The translations under genes were made by a program, and so were the position numbers. Positions 22,683-34,460 of a stretch of 64,000 bases of DNA are shown here, piece after piece. This stretch comes from Dichotomocladium elegans (taxonomy: Eukaryota > Mucoromycota > Mucoromycetes > Mucorales > Lichtheimiaceae): positions 620,001-684,000 of the forward strand of contig JAIXMN010000009.1 in NCBI GenBank assembly GCA_025716815.1. The letters are read 5' to 3'. The notes under the pieces were generated by a model that searched no databases, was not told the origin of the DNA, and saw only the letters and a list, made by a program, of their open reading frames with translations. Within the stretch, counting starts at the first letter, position 1, and the number at the start of each line of letters is the position of its first letter.

Positions 22683-24380
22683 TTATGCAATGTTTACTTT
22701 TGTTTCTGCATCGAGGCGGCAAATAAGTAGGGTGGCGAAGATGGCAACGGCATTCATCCAGAAGCGTTCATTGTGATAGATGAAACGCCAGTGTGCTTGC
22801 CAAATAGCGAGCACTGCAGAGGCGATCACTGGACGGAGATCCACCCGGAGGTGGGGGACGACATGAAGCTGGGAGGGCGGGTGTAGGTGAACGTGAGCGT
22901 ATGTTAACGCCGAAGGATGTTGAAGAAAACCATGGGCAATAGTGTCTCAGACTTGGTGTTTGATGGAACAATGCCAGAGGAAGTGTTCGCTGGTGTCGTT
23001 TTGGATGCACAAAACACATGCTGGAGAGGCGAAGGCTATGTGAGAGAGGCGGTGGAGGCGCGCGCGAGATGGGAGTTCGCTGTGGTAGAGGTGCCAGAGG
23101 ATAGTGCGGACTTGATGGGGGATGGGGGCAGTTCAGAAACGCTTCCATGCAGAGTGAGAGCACGGGCGAGGAGTGGGTTCGATGGCAGTAGGCTGGCAAG
23201 TCGCAGCGTTTTGGGTGTGAGTTGGTCGAGAGTGAGGCCGTTGGAGAACGTTTGTAGCAGTAGCTACAGCAATGGGTCACTATCCACCGACGACCAAGAT
23301 ATTACAAGGATAACGATCACTATCAAGACCGCATCTTCGGCGACGATATTATTTACCACACTCACTTTCTCTGTACCATGATCCTATATGTATACAACTG
23401 TTATTACCTCGCTACTGTTTACTATAAACAAGGATGCCATGTGACGTCGGGCATCCCCACGCTGTATTATTATAATCATCGTTCTTTTCGTCGCGTTCGC
23501 GCTACCTCCACGCTGTATATCAGACGTTCTTTATAAGTAGTCGCACAACAGTGCCTATATTGTTACAGCGTTGATTGCACGAGAAAAGCTGGATAGGCGG
23601 ATAAGGGCGCAACGAGGGAAGATGTGGGCTGTGAAATGGGCTGGGAGGCGGTTGGAGTCAGATCAAAGAAACAACAAAGTTTCTCGTGGATGGTGTCGGG
23701 GCTGACCAGAGCAAAGGACGCGCGAAAGCACCCTGATCTATCAGCTCGGCCAGAAGGCAAGAAATGACGGAAAAGACCAGACGAGGAGCTGAAAAGAAAA
23801 GCGTGCCTGACTAAAACCCCATGTAGGGCGGCCTGAAGGTCCCGGTGTTCCGAACTGCCCAGAGTTGGGCAGATCACTTCCAGGAGGAGGTCGGACACCA
23901 GGTCGGGCGTGAAGAATGAGAAATTTGGCTGGATACCCAAGCGGTCAGCTGCCGAAAACAGGATCTGCAGAGATAGGAAGGTCTTCGATACTGGTTGGCG
24001 GCACCCGGCGAAAGGAGGTGTAGCAGGGCGTTGACACATTGACTGTGGGGATCAAACACGAGCGAAGAATCGGCATCAGGAAGGAACCAGAAGGGCCTTC
24101 TTCCAAGTGCAGCAGGGGGGTGATCCATCGCCGTGATAGGGAGGCATGCTGGACGGCTGGGTCGAGGATGCCGAGACCACCATATTTACGCGGTCGTGTA
24201 CAGACAGAAAAACTCACAGCCGGGAAGTTCCTGTGCTTGAGGAACTTGAAAGATGTGAAGCACATGCCAAATCCGGCCCAGAAGGAGCGAGTTGGCGATG
24301 AGTCCGCGGCCAGCCACCGAAAGACGCCGAGCAAAAGAAGACGCGCATATCGGGAGGCCTTGTCCACGAGCGTGTCATGA
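22683..24380 (-). mobile_element. 5'-truncated LINE retrotransposon (3' end of the reverse-transcriptase ORF)
   Basis: The minus strand encodes the C-terminal third of a LINE ORF2: RPRKYGGLGILDPAVQHASL near 24190 (post-RT region), then, after a frameshift near 24040, further sequence to 23568. The zf-RVT region follows: WHLYHSELPSRARLHRL, then a Cys-His finger (CVLC...HFLWHC), then IWQAHWRFIYHN near 22790. The stop is TAA 22685-22683, followed by a short repetitive tail (ATAATCATAATC). The endonuclease and RT core are absent, so it is a dead 5' truncation. The ORF is split by a solo LTR (23253-23567); removing it and one duplication copy restores the frame at the join. Confidence 0.85.
23253..23567. 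repeat. Solo LTR (315 bp) inserted in the LINE
   Basis: The segment starts TGTAGCAG and ends TTACA on the + strand (on the minus strand TGTAACAATATAGG ... CTACA), giving the TG...CA ends of a long terminal repeat. It is flanked by acgtt (23248-23252) and gcgtt (23568-23572), a 5-bp target-site duplication with one mismatch. Removing the segment with one duplication joins the LINE frame as VQST to FSNG on the minus strand. No gag or pol lies inside, so it is a solo LTR, probably of a Ty3/gypsy-type element. Orientation cannot be fixed. Confidence 0.75.
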
Positions 24381-24895
24381 AGTTGACATCAGTCGCTTTA
24401 TGCTCTTCTGCCAAGATACATTTGCGTCCTACTTTTTCATAATCCTCAAAAATGCTATCAGGACACGTATTATATTGTTTACCCCATCTCTCAGCAGTTT
24501 GAACATGAATGCCCAGCTGGTTCGCTGCAGTTGACGCACCCATAGACTTTTCAATCTTTAGATTTAAAAACCTGACTTTATCCTGCACGGTATATCGAAC
24601 ATAATGCCGTTTTATATTTGCTTCCTTCATAGGGTGTCATCCTCTTTTGACTTTTCTATCGGCATTGGGCAAGTCCGAGAAGATGCACTTGAAAGCGAAT
24701 GTTTCAAGTATTCATTTTGATCAACGATGTAGTCAATGGGTTCAGGATCACTGTTCTCATTCACTACGTTTCCACATCGGTTTTCATATAAAAATATTGC
24801 GCTCTTGTTAATTTGTAAAGATTGAAAACACCCACAAAAGAAGCGTTGCGATTTATATTTTTTGCGTGCCAAGAAACCCTTTACGACATGAATTC
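24381..24895 (-). pseudogene. Tc1/mariner-like transposon copy 2, 5' part only
   Basis: The minus strand from about 24895 repeats the leader of copy 1 and then the helix-turn-helix part of the transposase (KIEKSMGASTAANQLGIHV, AERWGKQY), nearly identical in DNA to 19080-19640. Similarity stops abruptly at about 24380, where LINE sequence begins. No catalytic region follows on the far side of the LINE, so the 3' two thirds were lost rather than simply split. The upstream frame ends at a stop overlapping the ATG at 24630, which also points to a frameshift. Confidence 0.85.
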
Positions 24896-25464
24896 AAAGC
24901 AGGCGACATGGTTTGTTGGATTCATTGTAGTATCACAAAGCGCGTGTTTGGTGAACATGTATTTCGAAATATCCCCAGCCATCCAAAACGCTTGGTATCC
25001 GCAAGGTTGCTACTTAGGCAGTTTAACACTATCTTGTTGCCTTGATTTCGGGAATGGGACATGTCTTATTTGGAAGGTATTATGTTCTGGCGACTAGGTG
25101 ATCAAGTAATTATATCACGGATACATCCATACTTACCAAGTCAATGGCGAAACTAAATGGAGTACCGCATCACTCTAATAGGACAGAAACATCCGGGAGT
25201 ACGAAGACCACTTGGTTCATATATCTGTGCCGGAGGAGGGAGTATCCGAAATAATTTCTATATGGTCATAAACCAAGGACTCATCAGGATGGACTCGATA
25301 AATACGAGCAGAAAGGGGCTCGAGTAAAGACAGAATCCGAACTATTGGAACCGCGACAGATAGCCATTAACCTGTTTGTACTAAACCTTCCGGCCAGCGA
25401 GTTTTGGGCCAAGCAGTTAAACTCGTAAACTTCAAAAAAGAAACCCCAATATTAACAACGGGTA
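24896..25464. other. Spacer before the DHHC gene
   Basis: About 570 bp that should hold the promoter and perhaps a 5' exon of the DHHC gene. A frame at 24822-25097 (+) mostly overlaps the Tc1 leader and shows no family. Confidence 0.35.
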
Positions 25465-26768
25465 ATGTTGATGACCACGCAAATAAATAGAGTAGATTTG
25501 AAGAGCACTGTCAGAGCCGCCAGAGGCGATGTTGGCATAGCTCATTTGAAACGTCTGGCTTTTTTTTACCCTATACAAGTTTTCGTAAAAATGATACATA
25601 CGACGTCCTGCCAGATCGTGTTCCCTTTGACTGCCGTTGGGCTAATGTCCTCTACACTCATCGTCTACGTTAATAGAGTAGGCGGCATCAGTGCTCATGG
25701 TCTGCTCGTGCCCACAGTGCTATTTTTTTGGTCAATGAGTATTGTCAGCTACGCAATGTTATGGCGTCTGTCCCCAGGTTATGCGCATCAGCAACAGGAA
25801 ACAACTGAAACCTGTTTTGTTGAAGCTAATACTGGCAAGCCACGCCATTGCAGACAATGTAATCTTATTAAGCCCGATCGCGCACACCATTGCAGCCGAT
25901 GCAACCGCTGCGTTTTGAAAATGGACCAGTAAGTTCCTCAAGTTTCATTCTCTTTGGAGAAAGACAATCAAAGTGACTTCGGGTTTAACACGTGTTTTTT
26001 GATAGCCACTGCCCCTGGTAAATAGAAAGAAAAAGATAAGATTCGATATCACTAAATTCAAAATGAGCATAGGATAGGATGTTGTGTTGGTCAATACAAT
26101 CAGCGGCTCTTTTTGATATTTCTCGGCTATACTGCCACTTACGCTCTGGTGAACCTAACGAGCCTATGCATCATCCGACGGAGTAACCTGGTTATGTGCT
26201 GGCATGCTTACAAACTGTATTGGTGCACGCTCTCTTGTATCTTGCGGAACGTATACCAGATAATCCATGGGCGCCATTATGTCCCATTATTGGCGGGTGT
26301 GCATGGTTGGGTGAGCAAAATAGGTCCAGAACCACTATTTTTTATCACGTTACTCATTCGCTCACTCACGGCGGTGCGATAAACTGATAGAGCCAAATCG
26401 ATTTCCCGTTTGTTATTACTTTGATACAGTAAGACAAATGACGAAATGGAAAGCTAGTGTGCTCATTGTTGATTGATTATTTTCCTGATAGAGGATTTCT
26501 ATTTAGTGCTGTACTTTGCGGCTTTACGGGTTTTCACCTCTTTCTTGTCCTCACCGACCGAACCACCATCGAACACTACGGCAACCGACCATACGAAATT
26601 CGGATAACAAAACAAAACGACAAAGGCGATTCTACCGCTGAGTTAATCAGGCTCAATGGTCGTGAGCTTCCGTTTTCTCGTGGTGTCGTGCAAAATTGGC
26701 TGACTGTGATGGGCACAAACCCAATATATTGGCTTGGTAATTTTGTGAATATCCCATTTTTGTTATGA
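25465..26768 (+). CDS. DHHC-type protein S-palmitoyltransferase
   Basis: It attaches palmitate to cysteines of membrane proteins; such enzymes sit in Golgi, vacuole or plasma membrane. Two spans (about residues 48-68 and 80-100) precede the cysteine-rich domain: CRQCNLIKPDRAHHCSRCN and RCVLKMD. Exon 1 ends at 25928 in a split His codon. A 12-nt exon at 26006-26017 supplies the rest of H, then HCP and most of W; the next exon starts at 26073 and gives the remaining W and IGCCVGQYNQR, then a third span (LIFLGYTATYALVNL). The catalytic block is thus DHHCPWIGCCVG; the usual NN is replaced by GC. The last exon (from about 26458) has a fourth span, TTIEHYG (the TTxE motif) and NWLTVMGTNPIYW, resembling Pfa3/Pfa4-type enzymes. 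The join between 26180 and 26458 and the true start (25465 or 25591) are not resolved. Confidence 0.8.
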
Positions 26769-27445
26769 TCTACTGAAAAGGTTAGAATATAATGCATTGT
26801 GGTTCTATCCTTGATAGTACCAATACATAGCGACGCTCTCTCAAGAAAGAATCATGATGAGGTAGAACGATTCCGACAGGCCGTTCAAGCAAGGATTAGG
26901 AAAAGCATATGATGGTGATTCTGGAAGGCGATCATTCTACTTTTTCTACTATAAGGGAAAATAAGAAAGATCTGTTATTAGACACTGAAGTTCGCTACAG
27001 TGTTTTCAATCGACTGCTGGCTAAAGCAGGATGCTCAAACTGTACAAAGTTATATTGACTTTCAGTCCAGCTATCCATGCATTTTTTGGACAATATGAAC
27101 TTTCCGAGCAAAAATTCCCTCGGAAGTACGAAGAGGGCATATTAAACGAAAGCAATACTCAGAGCTACAAACTTTGATTCAATGATCGAGTGTCTATCTC
27201 AATAGTAAGAACGGGCATTTCGTCCATTGAAATAAGGCCAAATTACAAGGATCGGCATTGCTACGACAAAATTTCAAAAGTCACAACTTTGTATTTTTGA
27301 GCTGAGCTTCCTTTCTCCCGCTGAGCGATTACGCTTCATATTACTCCACCTTACCTTCCCAGACCCGCATGTAAGGGCTTGTTGACATTTTATTTTCATT
27401 TCGAATCAAGATCGCTCATTGAGCGCCATTTTGCGTACACATAGT
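26769..27445. other. Spacer, DHHC gene to WD40 gene
   Basis: About 680 bp without coding signal. It should hold the DHHC 3' UTR and the WD40 gene promoter. Confidence 0.4.
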
Positions 27446-28931
<1,486 letters not shown>

Positions 28932-29793
28932 TGGCTGGATGATCCGTCTTTTTCTTTTCTTCCACCTCCCCCTCACTCAACCCACCAACTCACCTTCTTC
29001 TATTTCGTCCTCCTCGCCCTTTTATATAAAAAGCAAAACAAAAGCATATCCATCAGGCATACAGCGTACAGCTGAATAGATTTATTACAACCAATATGAG
29101 TCTTTATACTTAGCGAAGATGCCGTGTAGACTTGCTGCCACGATTCGCAAACAATGGTGGGAGGTTTCTGCACGCACAATAAGGTGAGGGTTGCACAAGC
29201 ATGCATTTCATGTGCTTCAAGGGAAGTGACATTCATTCCGTGGTCATGCACTCTCATCAACCCCTTGAGGTTTATGCATGGCCAGCAACAGAATATCAAA
29301 GCAAGTAATCCACTCAACCCAGCATCTTGTGGAGCATCGGGTTATTCAATTATACTGTATAAAAAGGGAAAAAGAATGATATTGGATGACGATGCAAGTT
29401 GGCGTACCACGCAATGCGTCGTCAAACCAAAGGTGTGTACCGATTTGTTGTGAATAAACAGTAAATAAGCAGTCTTCCCCTTTTCTCTTATCAAACAGAG
29501 CGGACCACCAACCATCTGTTCATAGCATGGATAACACCATCACCAAGAAGCCGATTGAGCACGAAACCACCCGAAGCTGTCGTTGACTCTCTTGAAGTGA
29601 TTAAGTGGTACCTCGGGATGACCGCCCGAAAGGATATTTCCAAAGTAAGGATGTTGGAGTGGGGCAACGAAGGGGCCCGAGCTTTTTCAACCTCCTCCCT
29701 CACACTCCCCCCCGGTATTTAATGAAATCCACTAGGCTACATTTTTATCGTTTTTTTTTCTCTCACGCGCTTTTTTCTTTTTTATTATAAAGA
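28932..29793. other. Spacer between WDR5-like gene and His-rich ORF
   Basis: About 860 bp. A 99-residue frame at 29154-29453 (+) has several Cys but no full zinc-cluster spacing, so I do not call a gene. A T-rich tract (29740-29790) precedes the next ATG. Confidence 0.35.
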
Positions 29794-30726
29794 ATGATGA
29801 AGCGATCTTCTTTTCGCGACAAGGATATTGCCTTGCTGTACGAATATGCTAGAGACGACCTCTTCCTCAATCCCATGGACCTGAACAAGCCCCAGCAGAA
29901 GCTTATCATGCATAGCCATCAGGAATCCAGCACTGTGGATGTTCGCCAAGCGAACAGAAATGTTATCAAAGCACCCTCGATTACTGCGATCTTTCTGCTC
30001 GAGCTCGAGGTGAAGCTGATCCAGATGATTAGTGGACTTCCCGCCAAACCACCAAAACATGTCATTTTCGCGTCGCTGGTAGGGCCCGTGCAGCATGCCG
30101 TCCGATGGACATGCCTTTTCGGGCTTCTTGTGCTGGACTATGTGAGTCGGGTACTCGGTGTCGATAATGAGATGGCCAAGTTTTTGCAGCAAAGTAGGTC
30201 GGATCCTATCATCATCTCACCACCAAACCAGCAACAGCATCATCATAATCACCTCCATGAACACGGCCATGAGCAACCTCACGTGGATCTTCAAGTGGTC
30301 CATCTTGAATCTTCAGAAATATGCGTTGAAGAGGAACAAAACAGCGACCAGGATCACTCACAGAAGGTAGAGGGCGAACATGACATGGGAAAGTATCGAT
30401 GTACCGCATGCACGCCGAGCAAGCTGCCCGTTCGTACTTGCAAGTCATCCGTGCCATCTCGAGCGGGCAGTTCCCGGTCGGGTCATATCCGTTCATTGTC
30501 GAACAACATGACATTTCCGGCTAGACACGCGTCATCCCTGGGCCACAACCATAGTTTGCGCCGTATTGACGGCCAACGGAATCTGGCTAGTGTCAATCCA
30601 TCCTCCGCGTCATCATCTTCCTCGCTATCCCACCACAGCGTAGATCACCACTGCCGCCATCATCATCATCATCATCAGCCCTTCCTTGCGGAGCCCCCGA
30701 GACGAAGCACGTCCACCCATCTTTGA
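29794..30726 (+). CDS. Unrecognised single-exon protein with His-rich tail
   Basis: An intronless 310-residue ORF; ATG at 29794 is followed at once by a second ATG, after a T/A-rich leader (ttattataaag). The N-terminal 130 residues look folded (LLYEYARDDLFLNPMDLNKP; KLIQMISGLPAKPPKHVIF), with one hydrophobic stretch, WTCLFGLLVLDYVSRVLGV. The rest is low-complexity: a His/Gln cluster (HHHNHLHEHGHEQPH), a short CxxC motif (RCTAC), Ser/Arg-rich sequence and a final run of six or more His (RHHHHHHQP). I do not recognise the family. The His clusters could bind metal, but nothing else supports that. Codon use and length argue for a real gene; absence of introns is unlike most neighbours. Confidence 0.6.
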   Translation: MMKRSSFRDKDIALLYEYARDDLFLNPMDLNKPQQKLIMHSHQESSTVDVRQANRNVIKAPSITAIFLLELEVKLIQMISGLPAKPPKHVIFASLVGPVQHAVRWTCLFGLLVLDYVSRVLGVDNEMAKFLQQSRSDPIIISPPNQQQHHHNHLHEHGHEQPHVDLQVVHLESSEICVEEEQNSDQDHSQKVEGEHDMGKYRCTACTPSKLPVRTCKSSVPSRAGSSRSGHIRSLSNNMTFPARHASSLGHNHSLRRIDGQRNLASVNPSSASSSSSLSHHSVDHHCRHHHHHHQPFLAEPPRRSTSTHL

Positions 30727-31086
30727 ATCATATTTTCGTATCAACCAAAAAGCTAACCTGCCCCACGAATCTCTGTACTCTTATGTCTCTGTCTGTTTTC
30801 TCTTAAATAACAATGGTATCTTTTATCTAACCTGTCCGGATAATGCGTACATCATACCGGCCGAAACACCCATCGCTCTTATTGGGCGCGGGTCACGTCG
30901 GTGCCTCTTGACGAAAACGAAACGCACCTCCTCTCATTTTGGACTGTCCGTGATACGTTGCACACGCTTTTCTTAAGTTCTCCTTATTATTACCTCTTCT
31001 CCTAATTCCCTCTTTTTCTTATTTTTCCTTCCTCCCACTCTTTCTGTAATCTTTATCTCTTCTATCCTAAAACCACCTACGCAGTC
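30727..31086. other. Spacer, pyrimidine-rich
   Basis: 360 bp; the last 100 bp before the next ATG are strongly C/T-rich on the + strand, typical of a fungal core promoter. No gene seen. Confidence 0.4.
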
Positions 31087-32363
31087 ATGCAAAGCACCTG
31101 GGACACATTCAAGACGAAACCAGCAACGTCGAGCATCTATACGGACGATGCTGTTGTGATCTACGTGCCATCGGGCGCAGGCGCTCGCGGCAGCGCACAG
31201 ATTCGACGCTTCTTTCTCCAGCCGAGCTTTAAGTCGACGCAAATCCAGGAAAAGGTGCATGCCACCCTCTTTTCAAAAGATCGCGTTATGGAAGAGCTGG
31301 ATTGGACAGTCACATTCCAAGGTACCGAATGTACCTGGCTCGTTCCTACCATTGACGAGGGCCACTTGGTAAAGTCGGCAGTGAAGAATGAGTATGTGTA
31401 TCTGTGTGACACGTGGCTTAATTAGCTTGTGTAACTTCCCTAGATGAACGCGACGATCAAGTTACCTGTGGTAAAAAAAAAAAAAGATATTGTGGGGAAG
31501 AGGGCGAGGGATAAGGAAGATTACTGAGATGAACTCTCTCCAGGTTGTTTCAGCCATTTTTGTGGACGACAAAATCTCAACCTTGCGTGTATACTGGGAC
31601 CAAGCATCTGTGCTGAAGCAGTTGCGCGTGATCAGCGAAAGAAACAAATGGCCGGTGCGTGGGGAGGAGACCATCGATGCATTGCGCACTCCTAATCTTG
31701 TTGCGCTGAACCCTTTTGCTCCTAACGATGATCTTGCTGCTCCTGTGGTAAAATGATGATCCCTTGTTATTTCACCTACAGCGAAATTAATTAATCATCA
31801 CTCCTTCCAGTCACCGCCACCATCCAACAAGAAGAAAACCTACGCTATTGACGGTAATTGCAATTCAAAAAGAATGACGTGACTAGAGAAAATTAATTCT
31901 CTCATTGTAGCTCCCGGACGTGCATTTGGACCTGTTCGGCCCGAAGACCAGGTGAGCCAGCCCATCAGGAAGAATTTGCAGGGTCCGGGTCGCAACATTT
32001 TCACATACGAGCCTCCGCAACCACGACCTCTGGTCAGCACGAAGCCTGACCGTCTTGGCTCTTCCTTTACCCTCAACCACGACGAGGGTACCAAGAGTAC
32101 CACAACTCCGTCAGCCTCTGTCTCAGGAAGGAGAATGGTTCCCAAGCAAGTCAATATTTTTGGAGGCAATTTTCTTGATGAGGACCCAAATGCTGCCCTG
32201 TCTTCAAGAACAGCGCATCTCTCCGTCTCTGTAAGTGCTCCTAACCGTGGCAACAGATCCGCACCAAGGTAGGTCTTCGATTTTTCTCTCTTTCTTTTTA
32301 TGAATAATAGGGTTCAAAAGAATAACCCATCATCACAGTAGAAATATTCTTGCCCATCACTAG
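31087..32363 (+). CDS. NTF2-like fold protein with disordered tail
   Basis: The start is ATG 31087. Residues 1 to about 165 resemble NTF2/SnoaL-type cone folds: an N-terminal helix, IYTDDAVVIYVPSG, RGSAQIRRFF, and the strand TLRVYWDQASVLKQL near the end, which is common in fungal NTF2-like proteins. Exon joins are clear: KNEY to MNATIKLPV across 31393-31443, then VVSAIFVDD from 31544, SPPPSNKKK from 31811 and APGRAFGP from 31911. The tail is hydrophilic and carries short look-alike motifs GRNIFTYEP and VNIFGGNF. If the last donor (AAG/GTAGGT at 32268) is used, a final exon from 32339 adds SRNILAHH and stop 32361-32363; otherwise the protein stops at 32272. No enzyme residues are obvious; function unknown. 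Confidence 0.7.
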
Positions 32364-32454
32364 CAAGAAATAACGTTAAATAATACTCAAGGCGCATGGA
32401 TCATCATCTTTCTCGTCTCTTCCTTTCTTTTTTATCATCGAATAAACAGTTATT

Positions 32455-32962
32455 TTACGTGGTCAGCAAAATCTCAGCAGCACGGTTCATGTCGTTTCTA
32501 GCCGAGAGCAACGCACTCGTTACGGCGTCCCTCGTTAAATTCGGGAACATGGCAACCAATGCATTCACATTTTCCTCCGAAACATCCTACATGAATTGTT
32601 ACCGAGAGAGTCATCCAATATCATTTAATTCGTTTTACCTCCTGGCGTGTTCGTGGCTGTACCGAAGTGCGCGTTGCAGACGCTGTTGTCCGTTGTCTTA
32701 ATCCGCTTGAAGATGGCGTCTCGGGAACATACGTCGGTGGGAATGTAGAAGGATTACGAGCTGTTGCGGATGTATGTGTCGACATGAGCCGCATCCATTG
32801 TGGAAACCGCCACTTTTTCATATTCGCAACGTTAGATATATACATAGCCCCCGTCGCTAGCCCACATAAGCACGGTGTAATGATCGAAGTGTTTGCCAGA
32901 AGCATCTATGTTTCACAGTTTCTATCAGCATTCTGCGCCTCGACTTACCCATTTCTGGATAT

Positions 32963-33001
<39 letters not shown>

Positions 33002-33748
33002 CTATCTACCTGTGCTGCTGCGGCATAGACATACACTTTATCTGATAACGTCGATCCAAGCACCAAGAATTGTGTGGCTGGGGGAATGATCTGTTGGTAC
33101 AGCAAAAGCATCGAAAAAAGCAATGCGTATCTATATATTGAAAGATTATCGTGATTGTTAGGACGCCATCCTTTCTTTCCGTATATCCAATATGAATACG
33201 TACGGCCCACTCATCCTGAAGTTCAGGAACCGTTGTGCGCCCGCCTGAAATAGCACCGAAGTAATGAGCGTGATAAACACAAATGCCTATTGGCCATATA
33301 AGCATTCGCATACATGCATATACACCTATTGTACTTACCGCATATTTGGCACTGCCACAATGACGTTCAACGATACGCATACGGTAGATTAACCATGTCC
33401 CCACCAGTGTATGTCCGAATGACGCAAAAGTGCTTGATGACACTAGAGCACGCCAGACCTATAACAAAGCAGCAAGGCGCCCAGGTGTAAAGAAATGTAC
33501 GTGAAATAAACGTTAGGATATATGAGAGAAGAAGATTAAGAAAAGGGGTTTACATTACGGGAGGAAGCGTAGCAGTGCGAATGTTGAGGAGCGCAGCGGC
33601 CATGGAACAGCCCCCAATTGCCCCCACAAGGAATCTCGAAACAGGCGCATGACGAAAACCTAGGAAAACAGGAATCAAGAAAATGCGGTTAGATTGTTGG
33701 ATACATATCTTTTATGAGCTATGGACCTGCTGGAGTTGTGGTATCCAT
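32455..33748 (-). CDS. UBAC2/Dsc2-like rhomboid pseudoprotease with UBA/CUE domain
   Basis: Proteins of this type sit in ER or Golgi membranes, recruit ubiquitin-ligase complexes (Dsc complex; UBAC2 in ER quality control) and lack the rhomboid catalytic pair. It is assembled from seven short minus-strand exons. ATG 33748 gives MDTTTPAG, joining FRHAPVSRFLVG (from about 33660). Next VWRALVSSSTFASFGHTLVG and ERHCGSAKYA (33460-33340), AFVFITLITSVLFQAG (from 33289), then YALLFSMLLLYQQIIPPAT and LSDKVYVYAAAAQ (to 33010). MLLANTSIITPCLCGLATGA and WRFPQWM follow from 32905. The last exon is SEENVNALVAMFPNLTR with AAEILLTT, a UBA/CUE-like domain, ending at TAA 32457-32455. All joins keep frame with GT...AG ends (the first donor is GTCCAT). 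Confidence 0.8.
32963..33000. repeat. (TA)n(TG)n microsatellite in a Dsc2-like intron
   Basis: About 25 bp of TA followed by TG repeats, ending right at the donor side of the intron 32906-33009 of the rhomboid-like gene (minus strand: GTAGATAGA then CA and TA repeats). Length variation here would alter only the intron. Confidence 0.9.
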
Positions 33749-34460
33749 TCTAAACTTGAAGGTGAAAGAAAAGCATTGTGTCAGCCTCATTCATGAAGTT
33801 TGACCATTAGAGTCCGACCGCCTCCCCTAATTTCTCAGAGAAAGAAGCATAGCGAATAAACGTAATTGTATGTCGTAGAAACTTCAAGACAACCCATTTT
33901 CTTCAAAGAAACGCTGCCCTGTTGCAATCCAAGCATACGCGACGCAAGGAAAAGCATGGGGGCGGGGAAGATGTGCGATCAATTCTTCCCTCTTTCTTTC
34001 TGTCTTTACTTGCGTCGCGTCCTTGTCTCAACTTCGGCGCATTGACGGTCTATCAGAGTGGCTGCGTTTTACGAGTAAAAGCGCACATGCGTACTTTGTC
34101 CACTATAAATCATTTGAAGCCCTCGTTTCTATTTACTTATATAAGGGCAAAGAAGATCGAGCTGACACGGATAAGTAGTAAATGGCGCCGAGCTTTTTCT
34201 ACTTCGTCTGGGGCTACATACTGACTGCGAAGAGGTAGAGAGGAACCAGAGCTGCGTTGCGATGAGCGGAGTAAAGAAAGAATGAGCAATTCCACTTACA
34301 AAAATCAATGTTCCCAAATAATATTAAAACCGAGTAAAGCTTTCCGTACTTTTGTTGATTAAGAAGCGTGGTGTGCAAGCAAAAAAATAGCTTCAATCCT
34401 TCTCTGTATTCTGAATAACATCTCTATCAGAAGTTTTCAGCAAAAAGTTATACACCAGGA
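33749..34460. promoter_or_regulatory. Divergent spacer, Dsc2-like gene / MED14
   Basis: 712 bp between two divergent start codons, so promoters of both genes should lie here. Short frames inside (33922-34224) have no family. No specific site identified. Confidence 0.35.

Noticed and set aside
22768..23381. Proline-rich minus and plus frames inside the LINE
   Set aside because: Out of phase with the LINE zf-RVT frame, which explains the DNA better.
29154..29453. Plus frame with ACISCASREV resembling a fungal zinc-cluster start
   Set aside because: Only two of the six required cysteines are in place and the spacing fails.
32240..32266. GTAAGT...CAG segment of about 26 nt in the NTF2-like gene
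   Set aside because: Too short for a spliceosomal intron; the sequence reads through in frame.
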